A stretch of 64,000 nt of DNA from Komarekiella delphini-convector SJRDD-AB1 (GTDB lineage Bacteria; Cyanobacteriota; Cyanobacteriia; Cyanobacteriales; Nostocaceae): NCBI RefSeq assembly GCF_014831675.1, contig NZ_VJXY01000019.1:62001-126000 (forward strand). The letters are read 5' to 3'. A program made the position numbers and the translations under genes. Shown here piece after piece: positions 9,234-17,057 of the stretch. The notes under the pieces are model-generated. The model saw nothing but the letters and a program-made list of their open reading frames with translations, ran no database searches and was not told where the DNA came from. The stretch's first letter is position 1. Each line of letters begins with the position of its first letter.

Positions 9234-9914
9234 TTATGCAGTTTGTTCTGGTTCTGTGGTTAACTTCTGTCCAATTTTTGGCTCTGTACCTGCAAATAGC
9301 CGTTCAATGTTAGTGCGATGGCGCAAAATTACATACAACCCACCAGCAATACCAAACAGAATATAAGGCAACGGTTGATGCGTAACTAGCATGAAAATTG
9401 GAACTGCGATCGCACCCATAATCGAACTCAATGATACAATCCGCGATATCGCTGCACAAACGGCAAAAACACCCGCTGTTGCTAAACCTACCTGCCAATT
9501 CATTGCCAACAAAATTCCTAAGCTGATAGCAACAGATTTACCACCAGTAAAGCCCAAAAAAATTGATTTACTGTGTCCGAGAATGGCGGCTAACCCAGTT
9601 AAAGTTACTATCCACGGTTGCCACAGTTTTGCATCTACCGTTGGGGGGATCAAATTTTGATTTGCGGCAAAGTTGAACAACCAGTAAACTAAGGCGATCG
9701 CTAATACTCCCTTTAAGGAATCAAGAACTAAAACAAATGCTCCAGGCCCTTTCCCTAAAGTTCTGAGCACATTAGTTGCTCCAGTAGAACCTGAACCAAC
9801 TTCTCGAATATCAATACCTTTTAACTGCTTCACAGCAATGTACCCAGTGGGAAAAGAACCCAATAGGTAAGCTATAACCACAATTGCCACACATCCGGTT
9901 AACCAAATAGCCAT
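9234..9914 (-). CDS. plsY: Acyl-phosphate:glycerol-3-phosphate acyltransferase PlsY
   Basis: PlsY transfers an acyl chain from acyl-phosphate to glycerol-3-phosphate, giving lysophosphatidate, the first step of membrane lipid synthesis. It is a polytopic inner-membrane protein. Family motifs are GSFPTGY, then DIREVGSGSTGATNVLRTLGK, then GHSKSIFLGFTGGKSVA and HRTNIERLFAGTEPKIG. The ATG at 9914 (MAIWLTGCVAIVV) is preferred; a TTG six codons earlier lies in an AAAATTC-type repeat and has no ribosome site. The neighbours DUF3086, DUF3119 and an MlaE-type permease suggest a lipid-related neighbourhood. Confidence 0.95.
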   Translation of the reverse strand: MAIWLTGCVAIVVIAYLLGSFPTGYIAVKQLKGIDIREVGSGSTGATNVLRTLGKGPGAFVLVLDSLKGVLAIALVYWLFNFAANQNLIPPTVDAKLWQPWIVTLTGLAAILGHSKSIFLGFTGGKSVAISLGILLAMNWQVGLATAGVFAVCAAISRIVSLSSIMGAIAVPIFMLVTHQPLPYILFGIAGGLYVILRHRTNIERLFAGTEPKIGQKLTTEPEQTA

Positions 9915-9996
9915 AATTAATTCAAAATTCAAAATTCAAAAAAGTCAAAAGTCCAGAGTCTTAGCTGTGGACTGATGACTAATGACTAATGACTAA

Positions 9997-11286
9997 TTAA
10001 AAGTCATCATCATAGTTTCTCACTGTTTTGGGGTCAGGAGCAAAGGCTAACCAGAGAGGAAATTGCAGCAACGACAGACTAATTTGCTCCTCTGAATCAT
10101 CAATGATAATCAAGGGGAGTTGATTTGCTTTTACCAATCGGTCTGCTTTTTGAGCGGCGGCTTCCGGTGCTTCAAATAATACCAATCCTCGGTCTGGGCC
10201 AAAATCTGGGCGACCAATTCCCAAACAGTCTTGCAAGCCGCGCCGCCATTCACCCAAACGTTCCGGTGTATTTGCTAATACTAACGTGCGGACGCGATCG
10301 CCATACAGCTTGTGTAATATCGAAATTGCTGCTGAGGCAATCAGGATATTCTGCAAGCGGCTACCCATTGTTCGTAAAGCACCCCGTCCCCCTTGGCTAA
10401 AAAACCAGTTAGAGACTCGTTCAGCGTGGACTGGTTCAAAGGTACGGCGCAGTTGCCATGCAGGGCCGTAGTAATCTGGTTTAGTACGATATTGATCAAT
10501 TAAGCGACGAATTTGCTTAGTAGTGTCTTGAAACTGCTGTTGGGCAAACTGTGGTGTACCAGGCTGGGATTCAACTGGTTTAGCTTCTCTAACAATTGGT
10601 TTTTCTCGTTCTGTTACAGCAGGCACTAACTGCAACTGCTCTGCTGCGGCTGCCAAATCCTGTAAGCTACCCGTGAGATAGTCTTTAAAACCCTGCACCC
10701 TAATTGCCAAATCTTGGGATGCTCCTGCAAAAGTGGTTCGCATCTCGTTGCGGATACGGTCTTGACGGCGTTCCAACTGTTCTACAGAAATTTGTAGTGC
10801 TTGTTTGCGCTGTTCTAACTGTGCTAACGATTCTTGCACAAGCCGTCCTAGTGCAGTTTGAGTTTCACCGATTTGTGTCTGAAGTGTTTTATAGGATGCT
10901 TGCAGTATGGCTATTTCTTCTTTGAGAGTTGCTTCAGTACGTTGCAACTCTATCAGTCGTTGCTCTGTTTGTGCGTATAGTAAATTATCTTGTGATTCTG
11001 ATGCTATTTCTGACTCCAGCGCGGTAGTTTCTGCTTCTAAGTGCGCCACAAGTTCGTCAGTTGAGTCTTCTTTGAGCTCAGTTGTAGATTCTGTAACTTC
11101 TGCATTGGAGATGGGCTGCTCAAAAGTTGCGTCATTTTGATTCTCAACTGATAAACTCAGGGTTTCTGTTTCCACCACTGACTCAACAGGTAGATTTTCT
11201 GGATGTTCAATAGCATTGCTCTGTTCTTGTTTTTCTGGCAACCATTCATCAATTGGTTCTGGGGCTTGAGATTCCTCTGGGTTCAT
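9997..11286 (-). CDS. DUF3086 family protein, coiled-coil, cyanobacterial
   Basis: The function is unknown. Residues 1-90 are acidic and of low complexity. A long coiled coil follows (about 90-205), rich in Glu, Gln, Leu and Arg. The globular C-terminal domain (about 260-425) carries the conserved DUF3086 pattern: YGPAWQLRRTFEPVHAERV, WFFSQGGRGALRTMGSRLQN and HKLYGDRVRTLVLANTPERLGEWRRG. The protein ends in an acidic YDDDF. No membrane segment is seen. The start is ATG at 11286. The gene lies between DUF3119 and plsY on the same strand, so a structural or regulatory role in lipid handling is possible, but this is only inference from context. Confidence 0.85.
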   Translation of the reverse strand: MNPEESQAPEPIDEWLPEKQEQSNAIEHPENLPVESVVETETLSLSVENQNDATFEQPISNAEVTESTTELKEDSTDELVAHLEAETTALESEIASESQDNLLYAQTEQRLIELQRTEATLKEEIAILQASYKTLQTQIGETQTALGRLVQESLAQLEQRKQALQISVEQLERRQDRIRNEMRTTFAGASQDLAIRVQGFKDYLTGSLQDLAAAAEQLQLVPAVTEREKPIVREAKPVESQPGTPQFAQQQFQDTTKQIRRLIDQYRTKPDYYGPAWQLRRTFEPVHAERVSNWFFSQGGRGALRTMGSRLQNILIASAAISILHKLYGDRVRTLVLANTPERLGEWRRGLQDCLGIGRPDFGPDRGLVLFEAPEAAAQKADRLVKANQLPLIIIDDSEEQISLSLLQFPLWLAFAPDPKTVRNYDDDF

Positions 11287-11393
11287 AAACAATAGTGTAA
11301 TTCCTATGACGCGAATAAATAGCTTTCAGAAATATTACAAGACTCTTGAGTCATGAGTGCTGAGTGGTTCCAATCTAGTCTCAGCACTCAGCA

Positions 11394-11780
11394 CTAAATA
11401 CGTGGACAACGTTGTTCCAGACAAGTTTTTAGAGCATTGGGGTCAAATAAAATCGGCAAAAAGTGAATGCTTTTAATTTCTTTAAAATAAAACAGGATGG
11501 GGACTCCATTCCAGAAGATACGCCAGTTTTGCCATTCTTGATAGGGAAAGCGCCGAATTAATTTTTCGCCTCTGTAAATATCTAAGTCGGTGGTGGTAAA
11601 TTGCAAACGCAGTGTTAAAGCCTGAAACATGAGAAACAAACCAAACAGTGCTAAAGCCAAGCCTACCAAAGGTTGTACTACCAACAGTGGAATAGCGGTG
11701 AGTACCAACACTACAGGTATATTGTAACTAGGCTTAAGTTCCACGGTTGATGTGGAGTTAGGAGCAAATGAACTGGTCAC
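11394..11780 (-). CDS. DUF3119 family membrane protein
   Basis: A small protein of 128 residues with two close hydrophobic segments (about 22-60), which resemble a hairpin in the membrane. A PH-like soluble part follows with LQFTTTDLDIYRGEKLIRRFPYQEW and IPILFYFKEIKSIHFLPILFDP. This pattern is the cyanobacterial DUF3119 family. It starts with GTG at 11780. It lies just downstream of the MlaE-type permease on the same strand, so a role with that transporter is plausible but unproven. Confidence 0.8.
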   Translation of the reverse strand: MTSSFAPNSTSTVELKPSYNIPVVLVLTAIPLLVVQPLVGLALALFGLFLMFQALTLRLQFTTTDLDIYRGEKLIRRFPYQEWQNWRIFWNGVPILFYFKEIKSIHFLPILFDPNALKTCLEQRCPRI

Positions 11781-11888
11781 AGTCTTAAATCCTGACTTTA
11801 TTAGTAAACATTTCTCCTATTCTAGAATTTCGAGGGTTAGGAGGCGCGAAGGTAGGGATTAGCATGATTTATTAGTGTCGCGCAGCCA

Positions 11889-12686
11889 CTAAAATTCTGG
11901 TAGAAATGCACTGCCAGCTCCTTGAAACATTAACCAAGAAAGAAAGAAGTTGCTAATAAATATAATTAGCAAGGCGGTAACAACAGCCGTTGTGGTTGAT
12001 TGTCCCACTCCTTTGGCTCCCCCTGTTGTCGTCAAGCCCCAGCTACAACCAATTACGGCAATTAAAATGCCGAAGCAACACGCTTTAATTATGGCGCTCA
12101 AAATATCCCAGGTGTCGAGAAAGTTACGGGCTGAGTCTAGAAATACTGTTTCGGAGAGGTTATAGATATTCGTCGCAATTATTAATCCTCCTAACATCCC
12201 TGTCACCAAAGACAGGAGAGTTAAAACTGGCAGCATTAAGCAGCAAGCCAGAACGCGGGGGATAACTAGGTAATCAATGGGGTCGGTTTTTAACATCAAC
12301 ATGGCATCGATTTGTTCTGTTACCCGCATTGTGCCGATTTCTGCTGCAAAAGCGGAACCGACTCGTCCCGCCAAAATTACTGCTGTCAGCACGGGCGTCA
12401 ATTCTCGTGTTAATGCTACCGATAGCACACCACCAACGATATTTCCAGCGCCAAAGTTGATAAATTCCCGTGCTACCTGAATAGTAAACACTGCCCCGAC
12501 AAAAATAGCTGTTAAGAGGGCAATAAACAGAGAATCTGGCCCAACTGCTGCCATTTGATCTAAAGTATTGCGCCTGTGGATTTTGCCTCTTAGGAGGTGA
12601 ACTAGTACTTGTCCACCTAAAAAAATTGCCGCCAGCAACCGCTGACTCCATTCTCCTAAACTGGATTTGGATGTAGTCTCGCTCAA
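11889..12686 (-). CDS. MlaE/TGD1-family ABC transporter permease (lipid transport)
   Basis: These permeases move phospholipids or related lipids between membranes; plastid TGD1 is a homologue. The 265-residue protein shows the family core: GAVFTIQVAREFINFGA, LTRELTPVLTAVILAGRVGSAFAAEIGTMRVTEQIDA and DPIDYLVIPRVLA. Five to six hydrophobic segments follow to the C-terminus. The start appears to be TTG at 12686; no ATG fits well nearby. No ATPase or MCE substrate-binding gene is adjacent, so these partners must be encoded elsewhere. Confidence 0.92.
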   Translation of the reverse strand: MSETTSKSSLGEWSQRLLAAIFLGGQVLVHLLRGKIHRRNTLDQMAAVGPDSLFIALLTAIFVGAVFTIQVAREFINFGAGNIVGGVLSVALTRELTPVLTAVILAGRVGSAFAAEIGTMRVTEQIDAMLMLKTDPIDYLVIPRVLACCLMLPVLTLLSLVTGMLGGLIIATNIYNLSETVFLDSARNFLDTWDILSAIIKACCFGILIAVIGCSWGLTTTGGAKGVGQSTTTAVVTALLIIFISNFFLSWLMFQGAGSAFLPEF

Positions 12687-13176
12687 TGTTCTATAGCTAA
12701 CTCGGAACTGCCTTAAGAATAGCGAAAGTCGTTGAGAATAGGGAATAGGGCATTGGAAATAGGGGATTGAGGAGCAGGGGGGAAAATAAAAGAATTTCTT
12801 CCTAGTCCCTAATCCCCATTCCTCTGCCCCTCTGGTTACTGAGCGCAGTCGAAGTATGCTCCTCTGCCCTCTACCTCATTTCAGGATGAAACATTAACTT
12901 AGTTTAAAGCTTCTCTCAGAAAATTCAGCTATTTTCAAGCGTGCTTTGACGCAATAAATAGTAACTACCTCTAGCTCTAACCTTGATTTTTCAAGGATTT
13001 TGTAGATTTTGGGTCTTTATGATGTCCCCTCCATCTGGTGTCACAGCTTGCTATTTATTTTAATGAAAACTTAAGATTTTTGACAGTTTGTTTGCTCTGA
13101 AGCGATCGCACGTATTGTAGAAAATGACATAAAGCTATCCAGCTATTGTCATCTTTACTCACGGAGGTTGTCTTGG
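12687..13176. other. Intergenic region with heptamer repeats
   Basis: No gene seen. Bases 12,735-12,870 hold imperfect GGGAATA/GGGGATT repeats and C-rich complements that could fold back on each other. The rest is AT-rich and must contain the promoters of the two divergent flanking genes. Confidence 0.5.
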
Positions 13177-13473
13177 ATGACCATTTTTACTAATTTTCTC
13201 CGCTCCCTGCTACTAACGATCATTTTCAGTTTTGTTGCTCCCATGTTCCTAGTTGGGGCTGTATTACTGCTTTTATCGCTGATGGGTTACTTTCCTGGTC
13301 TAGAAGAATTGACTGAGGCGATCGCAACTCAAATATTACATTTTCTCGCTACCTTTGGCAGTGGAACTTCCCTACGGGGACTATTTGTGATTAGTTTGAC
13401 TTGTAGTTTCGTGGGAGCACTGTTTGATATGTATGCTTATTATCGCTGTCAAATTTTACGCATAGATTCCTAA
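13177..13473 (+). CDS. Small conserved membrane protein, function unknown
   Basis: 98 residues with two hydrophobic regions: a long one at about 8-38 (LLLTIIFSFVAPMFLVGAVL and onward) and one at about 68-88 (GLFVISLTCSFVGALFDMYA). A short amphipathic stretch links them. The reading frame opens at a TTG at 13168, but GGAGG (13163-13167) touches that codon and is spaced 9 nt from the ATG at 13177, so ATG is the start. I recognise no family. It stands alone between two divergent or repeat-rich gaps. Confidence 0.65.
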   Translation: MTIFTNFLRSLLLTIIFSFVAPMFLVGAVLLLLSLMGYFPGLEELTEAIATQILHFLATFGSGTSLRGLFVISLTCSFVGALFDMYAYYRCQILRIDS

Positions 13474-13946
13474 GTATCAAAATCAGTTTTGTGAGGTACT
13501 CATAGACTGCACAATAGATTAAAAAGTAATATTCCAGAAAGTGTAAGTGTTACTAGTTTTAACCTAGTTAAGGATTGATACTGTCGAATAAATTTGTATT
13601 AATTAAATTGAGTGCCGAATTAATTAAATACTTTTTAACTATAAATCATTAGTTATTAGTTACTAATGACTAAGGAATTTACTTCAAGCTGATACATTTA
13701 TTAAACTGTAATAGCCAAAGCCAGGTGTGTTAAACTATAGCGCTGGACAATAAGCTCTAGCGGAGCATTTTGTTCTGGCTAACATCTTCTATGACTAAAT
13801 TGACATTTACTAAGATAGCAAAACATAAAAATTTCATTAAAATGCTGATTGGTCTAATGCCTGCTCATGTTTCTTAACAAAGCAAAGGAGGTAGTCTGAC
13901 CGCTGGGCATTTTATATTGAGTTTATTACGAGGTATTTTAACACTC
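13474..13946. other. Intergenic region upstream of sppA
   Basis: No gene seen. It contains TAGTTATTAGTTACTAATGACTAA-like short repeats near 13,650. A strong GGAGG at 13887-13891 has no start codon at useful distance, so it may be a relic or belong to a very short leader. Confidence 0.45.
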
Positions 13947-14768
13947 ATGGTTTGGCCGTTTAAGCCCAAGTTTCGTAAACAAATTGCGCGGATTGAAATT
14001 ACTGGTGCGATCGCCAGTGCTACTCGCAAACGCGTGTTAGAAGCCCTAAAAACTGTAGAGGAAAAAAAATTTCCAGCATTACTGCTACGCATCGATAGTC
14101 CTGGCGGTACAGTGGGAGATTCCCAAGAAATCTACAGCGCCCTTAAGCGTTTGCGCGAAAAAATCAAAATTGTTGCCAGCTTTGGCAATATTTCGGCTTC
14201 TGGAGGCGTCTACATAGGTATGGGAGCCGAACACATCATAGCTAACCCCGGTACGATTACAGGTAGTATTGGTGTGATTCTGCGTGGAAATAACTTAGAA
14301 CGCTTGCTAGAAAAAATCGGTGTTTCTTTCAAGGTGATTAAGTCTGGCCCTTACAAAGACATTTTAGCTTTCGACCGGGAACTGACTGCACCAGAAGAAA
14401 ATATCCTACAAGAGCTGATTGATATAAGTTATCAGCAGTTTGTCCAAACTGTAGCCGAGGCGCGTTCTTTAGGAGTGGAAACTGTTAAAAGTTTCGCCGA
14501 TGGTCGGATTTTCACTGGACAGCAAGCCTTAGAGTTGGGTGTTATAGACCGTCTGGGAACAGAAGAAGATGCCCGTCGCTGGACAGCAGAATTAGTGGGT
14601 CTTGACCCTGAAAAAACCCTCTGCTACACCCTAGAAGAACGAAAACCCTTGTTGAGTCGAGTTTTACCTGGAAGTCGTCAGATTTCATCAGGAATTGGAG
14701 CAGGTATTGATTGGCTGGAATTTGAAATGTCTACCAGCGGTTTACCCCTGTGGTTGTATAGACCATAA
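13947..14768 (+). CDS. sppA: Signal peptide peptidase SppA, short (36K) type
   Basis: SppA is a serine protease with a Ser/Lys dyad that degrades released signal peptides at the membrane. From the ATG at 13947 the protein has 273 residues. DSPGGTVGDSQEIY (about 50-63) is the oxyanion region, Ser85 in NISASGGVYIG the likely nucleophile, and KSGPYKD (132-138) holds the likely general base. NPGTITGSIGVI is also conserved. It lacks the extra N-terminal domain of the 67K form, and the N-terminus MVWPFKPKFRKQ lacks a clear membrane helix. A TTG at 13917 would add ten hydrophobic residues (LLRGILTLM) and is a real alternative start. Confidence 0.92.
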   Translation: MVWPFKPKFRKQIARIEITGAIASATRKRVLEALKTVEEKKFPALLLRIDSPGGTVGDSQEIYSALKRLREKIKIVASFGNISASGGVYIGMGAEHIIANPGTITGSIGVILRGNNLERLLEKIGVSFKVIKSGPYKDILAFDRELTAPEENILQELIDISYQQFVQTVAEARSLGVETVKSFADGRIFTGQQALELGVIDRLGTEEDARRWTAELVGLDPEKTLCYTLEERKPLLSRVLPGSRQISSGIGAGIDWLEFEMSTSGLPLWLYRP

Positions 14769-14837
14769 ATGTTTGTTTGTCATTAGTCATTTGTCCTTTG
14801 ACTAATGACTAATACTAGATATAAGGAGGATTTTGGC

Positions 14838-15251
14838 GTGGAGTGGCAAATGCGGGCTATTCGTGGAGCAACAACTGTTTCAGAAAATACCGATGAAGCA
14901 ATCCGAGAGGTGGTGACAGAACTACTAGATGAACTAGAAAACCGGAATCAACTTCAACCAACGGAGATTGTTAGTGTTACTTTCTCAGTAACACGCGATT
15001 TGGATGCTATTTTTCCAGCTGCGATCGCTAGAACACGTCCTGGCTGGGATAATGTGGCAATGTTGGATGTGCAGCAAATGCATGTTGAAGGCAGCTTAGA
15101 GTTCTGCATCCGGTTGTTAGTCCACGCCTATTTGCCAGCCTCCGCTCCAATTCACCATATCTATTTGCGTAACGCTGCTAGCTTGCGTCCCGACTGGAGT
15201 TTACCCCAGACTTTACAATCATCACAGCCAGCAGTTAGGTCAAAAGTGTAA
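14838..15251 (+). CDS. aroH: Chorismate mutase, AroH type
   Basis: This enzyme converts chorismate to prephenate on the way to phenylalanine and tyrosine. The AroH fold is shown by MRAIRGATTVSENT at the start, then VSVTFSVTRDLDAIFPAAIAR, with the active-site Arg and Glu expected in this stretch, and HHIYLRNAASLRPDW near the end. The start is GTG at 14838, 7 nt after AAGGAGGA; an earlier ATG at 14805 lies in a GTCATTAGTC-type repeat. It follows sppA by about 70 bp on the same strand and may be cotranscribed. Confidence 0.93.
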   Translation: MEWQMRAIRGATTVSENTDEAIREVVTELLDELENRNQLQPTEIVSVTFSVTRDLDAIFPAAIARTRPGWDNVAMLDVQQMHVEGSLEFCIRLLVHAYLPASAPIHHIYLRNAASLRPDWSLPQTLQSSQPAVRSKV

Positions 15252-15293
15252 TGTTACTTAATTAAGCTTTCTCTTGGATACTAGTGTCGCTAG

Positions 15294-15680
15294 TCAGCTT
15301 CTAGAGCAGTCTTTTTCACTCTTGAGTTCTGAAACCACTATCAAGTTATTCGTTGTATTCGGTTGAAGTTCTCTGGGATGTTCTGTTTGGATGAATTCGT
15401 CAAATAGTTTGAAAAACTTCTCCAAGGCAGTGTGTTCATCTTGGGAGAAAAATAGAATAATCTGATCCCAAGTCTGATTGGAAGTCAGATTGAATTTCTG
15501 CTGAGTCCAAGTTTGAAATTTTGAAAATTGCTGTTCTTGTGATATTTGAGGGATTCCTATCTGGCGACGGGCAAAGCAGTAACCTGCCAGAAAGGTGCGG
15601 AGGTTGGATATAGAAGCTCGTCCCAAATACATAGCAGGACGTTTACGTATATTGTGGATTAGGTCATACAAATCAACCAT
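15294..15680 (-). CDS. Hypothetical protein with RPAMYLG motif
   Basis: 128 residues; function unknown. The N-terminus MVDLYDLIHNIRKRPAMYLG is conserved in a group of small bacterial proteins of unknown function. The following part (FLAGYCFARRQIGIP and WDQIILFFSQDEHTALEKFFKLFDEF) is mostly helical and soluble, and the last 25 residues are polar. The RPAMYLG string recalls RPGMYIG of GyrB-type ATPases, but the remaining ATPase motifs are absent. It lies 70 bp downstream of crtR on the same strand. Confidence 0.7.
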   Translation of the reverse strand: MVDLYDLIHNIRKRPAMYLGRASISNLRTFLAGYCFARRQIGIPQISQEQQFSKFQTWTQQKFNLTSNQTWDQIILFFSQDEHTALEKFFKLFDEFIQTEHPRELQPNTTNNLIVVSELKSEKDCSRS

Positions 15681-15749
15681 CTATCTCTCTAGCTGAAAAT
15701 TCGGTTTCGGTGAAACCCAACCTAGGCATCGCTTTATGCAACATCAACT

Positions 15750-16640
15750 TTATTCTTGATGATGATGAAATCGAATTCCTAAAAAGATGTCGTAAACAAA
15801 CTCAAAAAAGTCTTTTCTTTGTAGCAATCCTGAAGTTTGATAACAGCCTTTTTCATCTAAAAGTGGCTTCATCAGATAATAGGTAGGTTGATAATTATAC
15901 CAGGGAACAGAAGGCCATAGATGATGAACTAGGTGGTAGTTCTGTCCTAAAATCAGGATATTCAGAATTGGGTGGGGATAGACACGAGCATTTTTCCAGC
16001 GATCGCGCTCCCCAAAGGGACGATGAGGTAAATAATCAAAAAATAGCCCCAGTGTTATCCCCACTATAAATGTTGGTATGAACCAAAAATTGAGAATGTA
16101 ACCCAAAAAGTGGTACTGAACTGAGATATAAAAAATTAAAACCACAATCAAGCGGCTAATGAACCATTCGAGTAGCTCATATTTACGCCACAGTTGCCTT
16201 TGAAAGAAAAATACCTCGTGATACAAAAACCTGACTGCAATCAGCCATAATGGGCCACCCGTAGAGACATAATGATCTGGATCGTCTTTAGGATGGTTGA
16301 CATGGGCATGATGCTGTAAATGCACTCGCGTAAACACCGGAAAGGCAAAAGCTAACATCAACGCACTGCCATGCCCTAACATCGCGTTGATCACTCGGTT
16401 GCGATGGGCAGATTGGTGACAAGCGTCGTGAATTACCGTCCCACTACAATGCAAGGCAAGAGTATTAACGCCAAAGCACAGCCAGTGTGGCCACTGCCAA
16501 AGCCAGTAACCAAAGTTAGATAACACCAGCATCGCTACGGCTGCTAAAAACAGCAGCAGCGTTGGATTAAAATCACCGGGAGGCGCTAAAAATTCCTTGG
16601 GCGGGATAGTCAGTGGCTTTTTTGCCTCCGACGTGAGCAT
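15750..16640 (-). CDS. crtR: Beta-carotene hydroxylase CrtR
   Basis: CrtR is a membrane di-iron hydroxylase that converts beta-carotene to zeaxanthin and acts in myxol glycoside formation. The three His boxes are HDACHQSAH, HLQHHAHVNHP and YHLVHHLWPSVPWY. FDYLPHRPFGERDRWKNARVYP is a CrtR landmark that separates it from acyl-lipid desaturases. The 296 residues include several membrane helices. An AGGAG lies 6 nt upstream of the ATG at 16640. The C-terminus ends with HHHQE. Confidence 0.93.
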   Translation of the reverse strand: MLTSEAKKPLTIPPKEFLAPPGDFNPTLLLFLAAVAMLVLSNFGYWLWQWPHWLCFGVNTLALHCSGTVIHDACHQSAHRNRVINAMLGHGSALMLAFAFPVFTRVHLQHHAHVNHPKDDPDHYVSTGGPLWLIAVRFLYHEVFFFQRQLWRKYELLEWFISRLIVVLIFYISVQYHFLGYILNFWFIPTFIVGITLGLFFDYLPHRPFGERDRWKNARVYPHPILNILILGQNYHLVHHLWPSVPWYNYQPTYYLMKPLLDEKGCYQTSGLLQRKDFFEFVYDIFLGIRFHHHQE

Positions 16641-17057
16641 TCTTGACTCCTTTTTTTATCAAAGCATTACGAATATACGATAAAGACTAGGGAATAATAA
16701 AGTTTTGTATAGCAATATTTATCTCTGGTTTGCATAATCAGCAGATGAATAACGTTATGATTCCAGACGAGACCTAAGTCTTTGCTGATGAGTAGGATAT
16801 GACCAGTGCCAAAGAGTTAATGGGAGAAACCTCCCTTTACGAAGATTTATTTACAATATCCAGTCTACCTCACAGCCGCCAAGGAAGAGGAGGAGACAAG
16901 AAAAGAGGACAAAAGTAATTGTTCTATTTTCTTACTCCACTCCCACTTTGCCACTCCCCTCTCTAACTGTTTAAATCATTGATATAGCTGTGACTGAAAA
17001 GGAGATGCCACTTAAAGTTACGATGACTTCCTAGATAGCTCCCTAACTTCAGCCCCT
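16641..17057. other. Divergent intergenic region between crtR and pyk
   Basis: No gene seen. It should hold promoters for both divergent genes. No conserved operator was recognised. Confidence 0.45.

Noticed and set aside
15294-15680. GyrB-type ATPase fragment
   Set aside because: Only the RPxMYLG string is shared; the ATP-binding motifs of the GHKL fold are missing.
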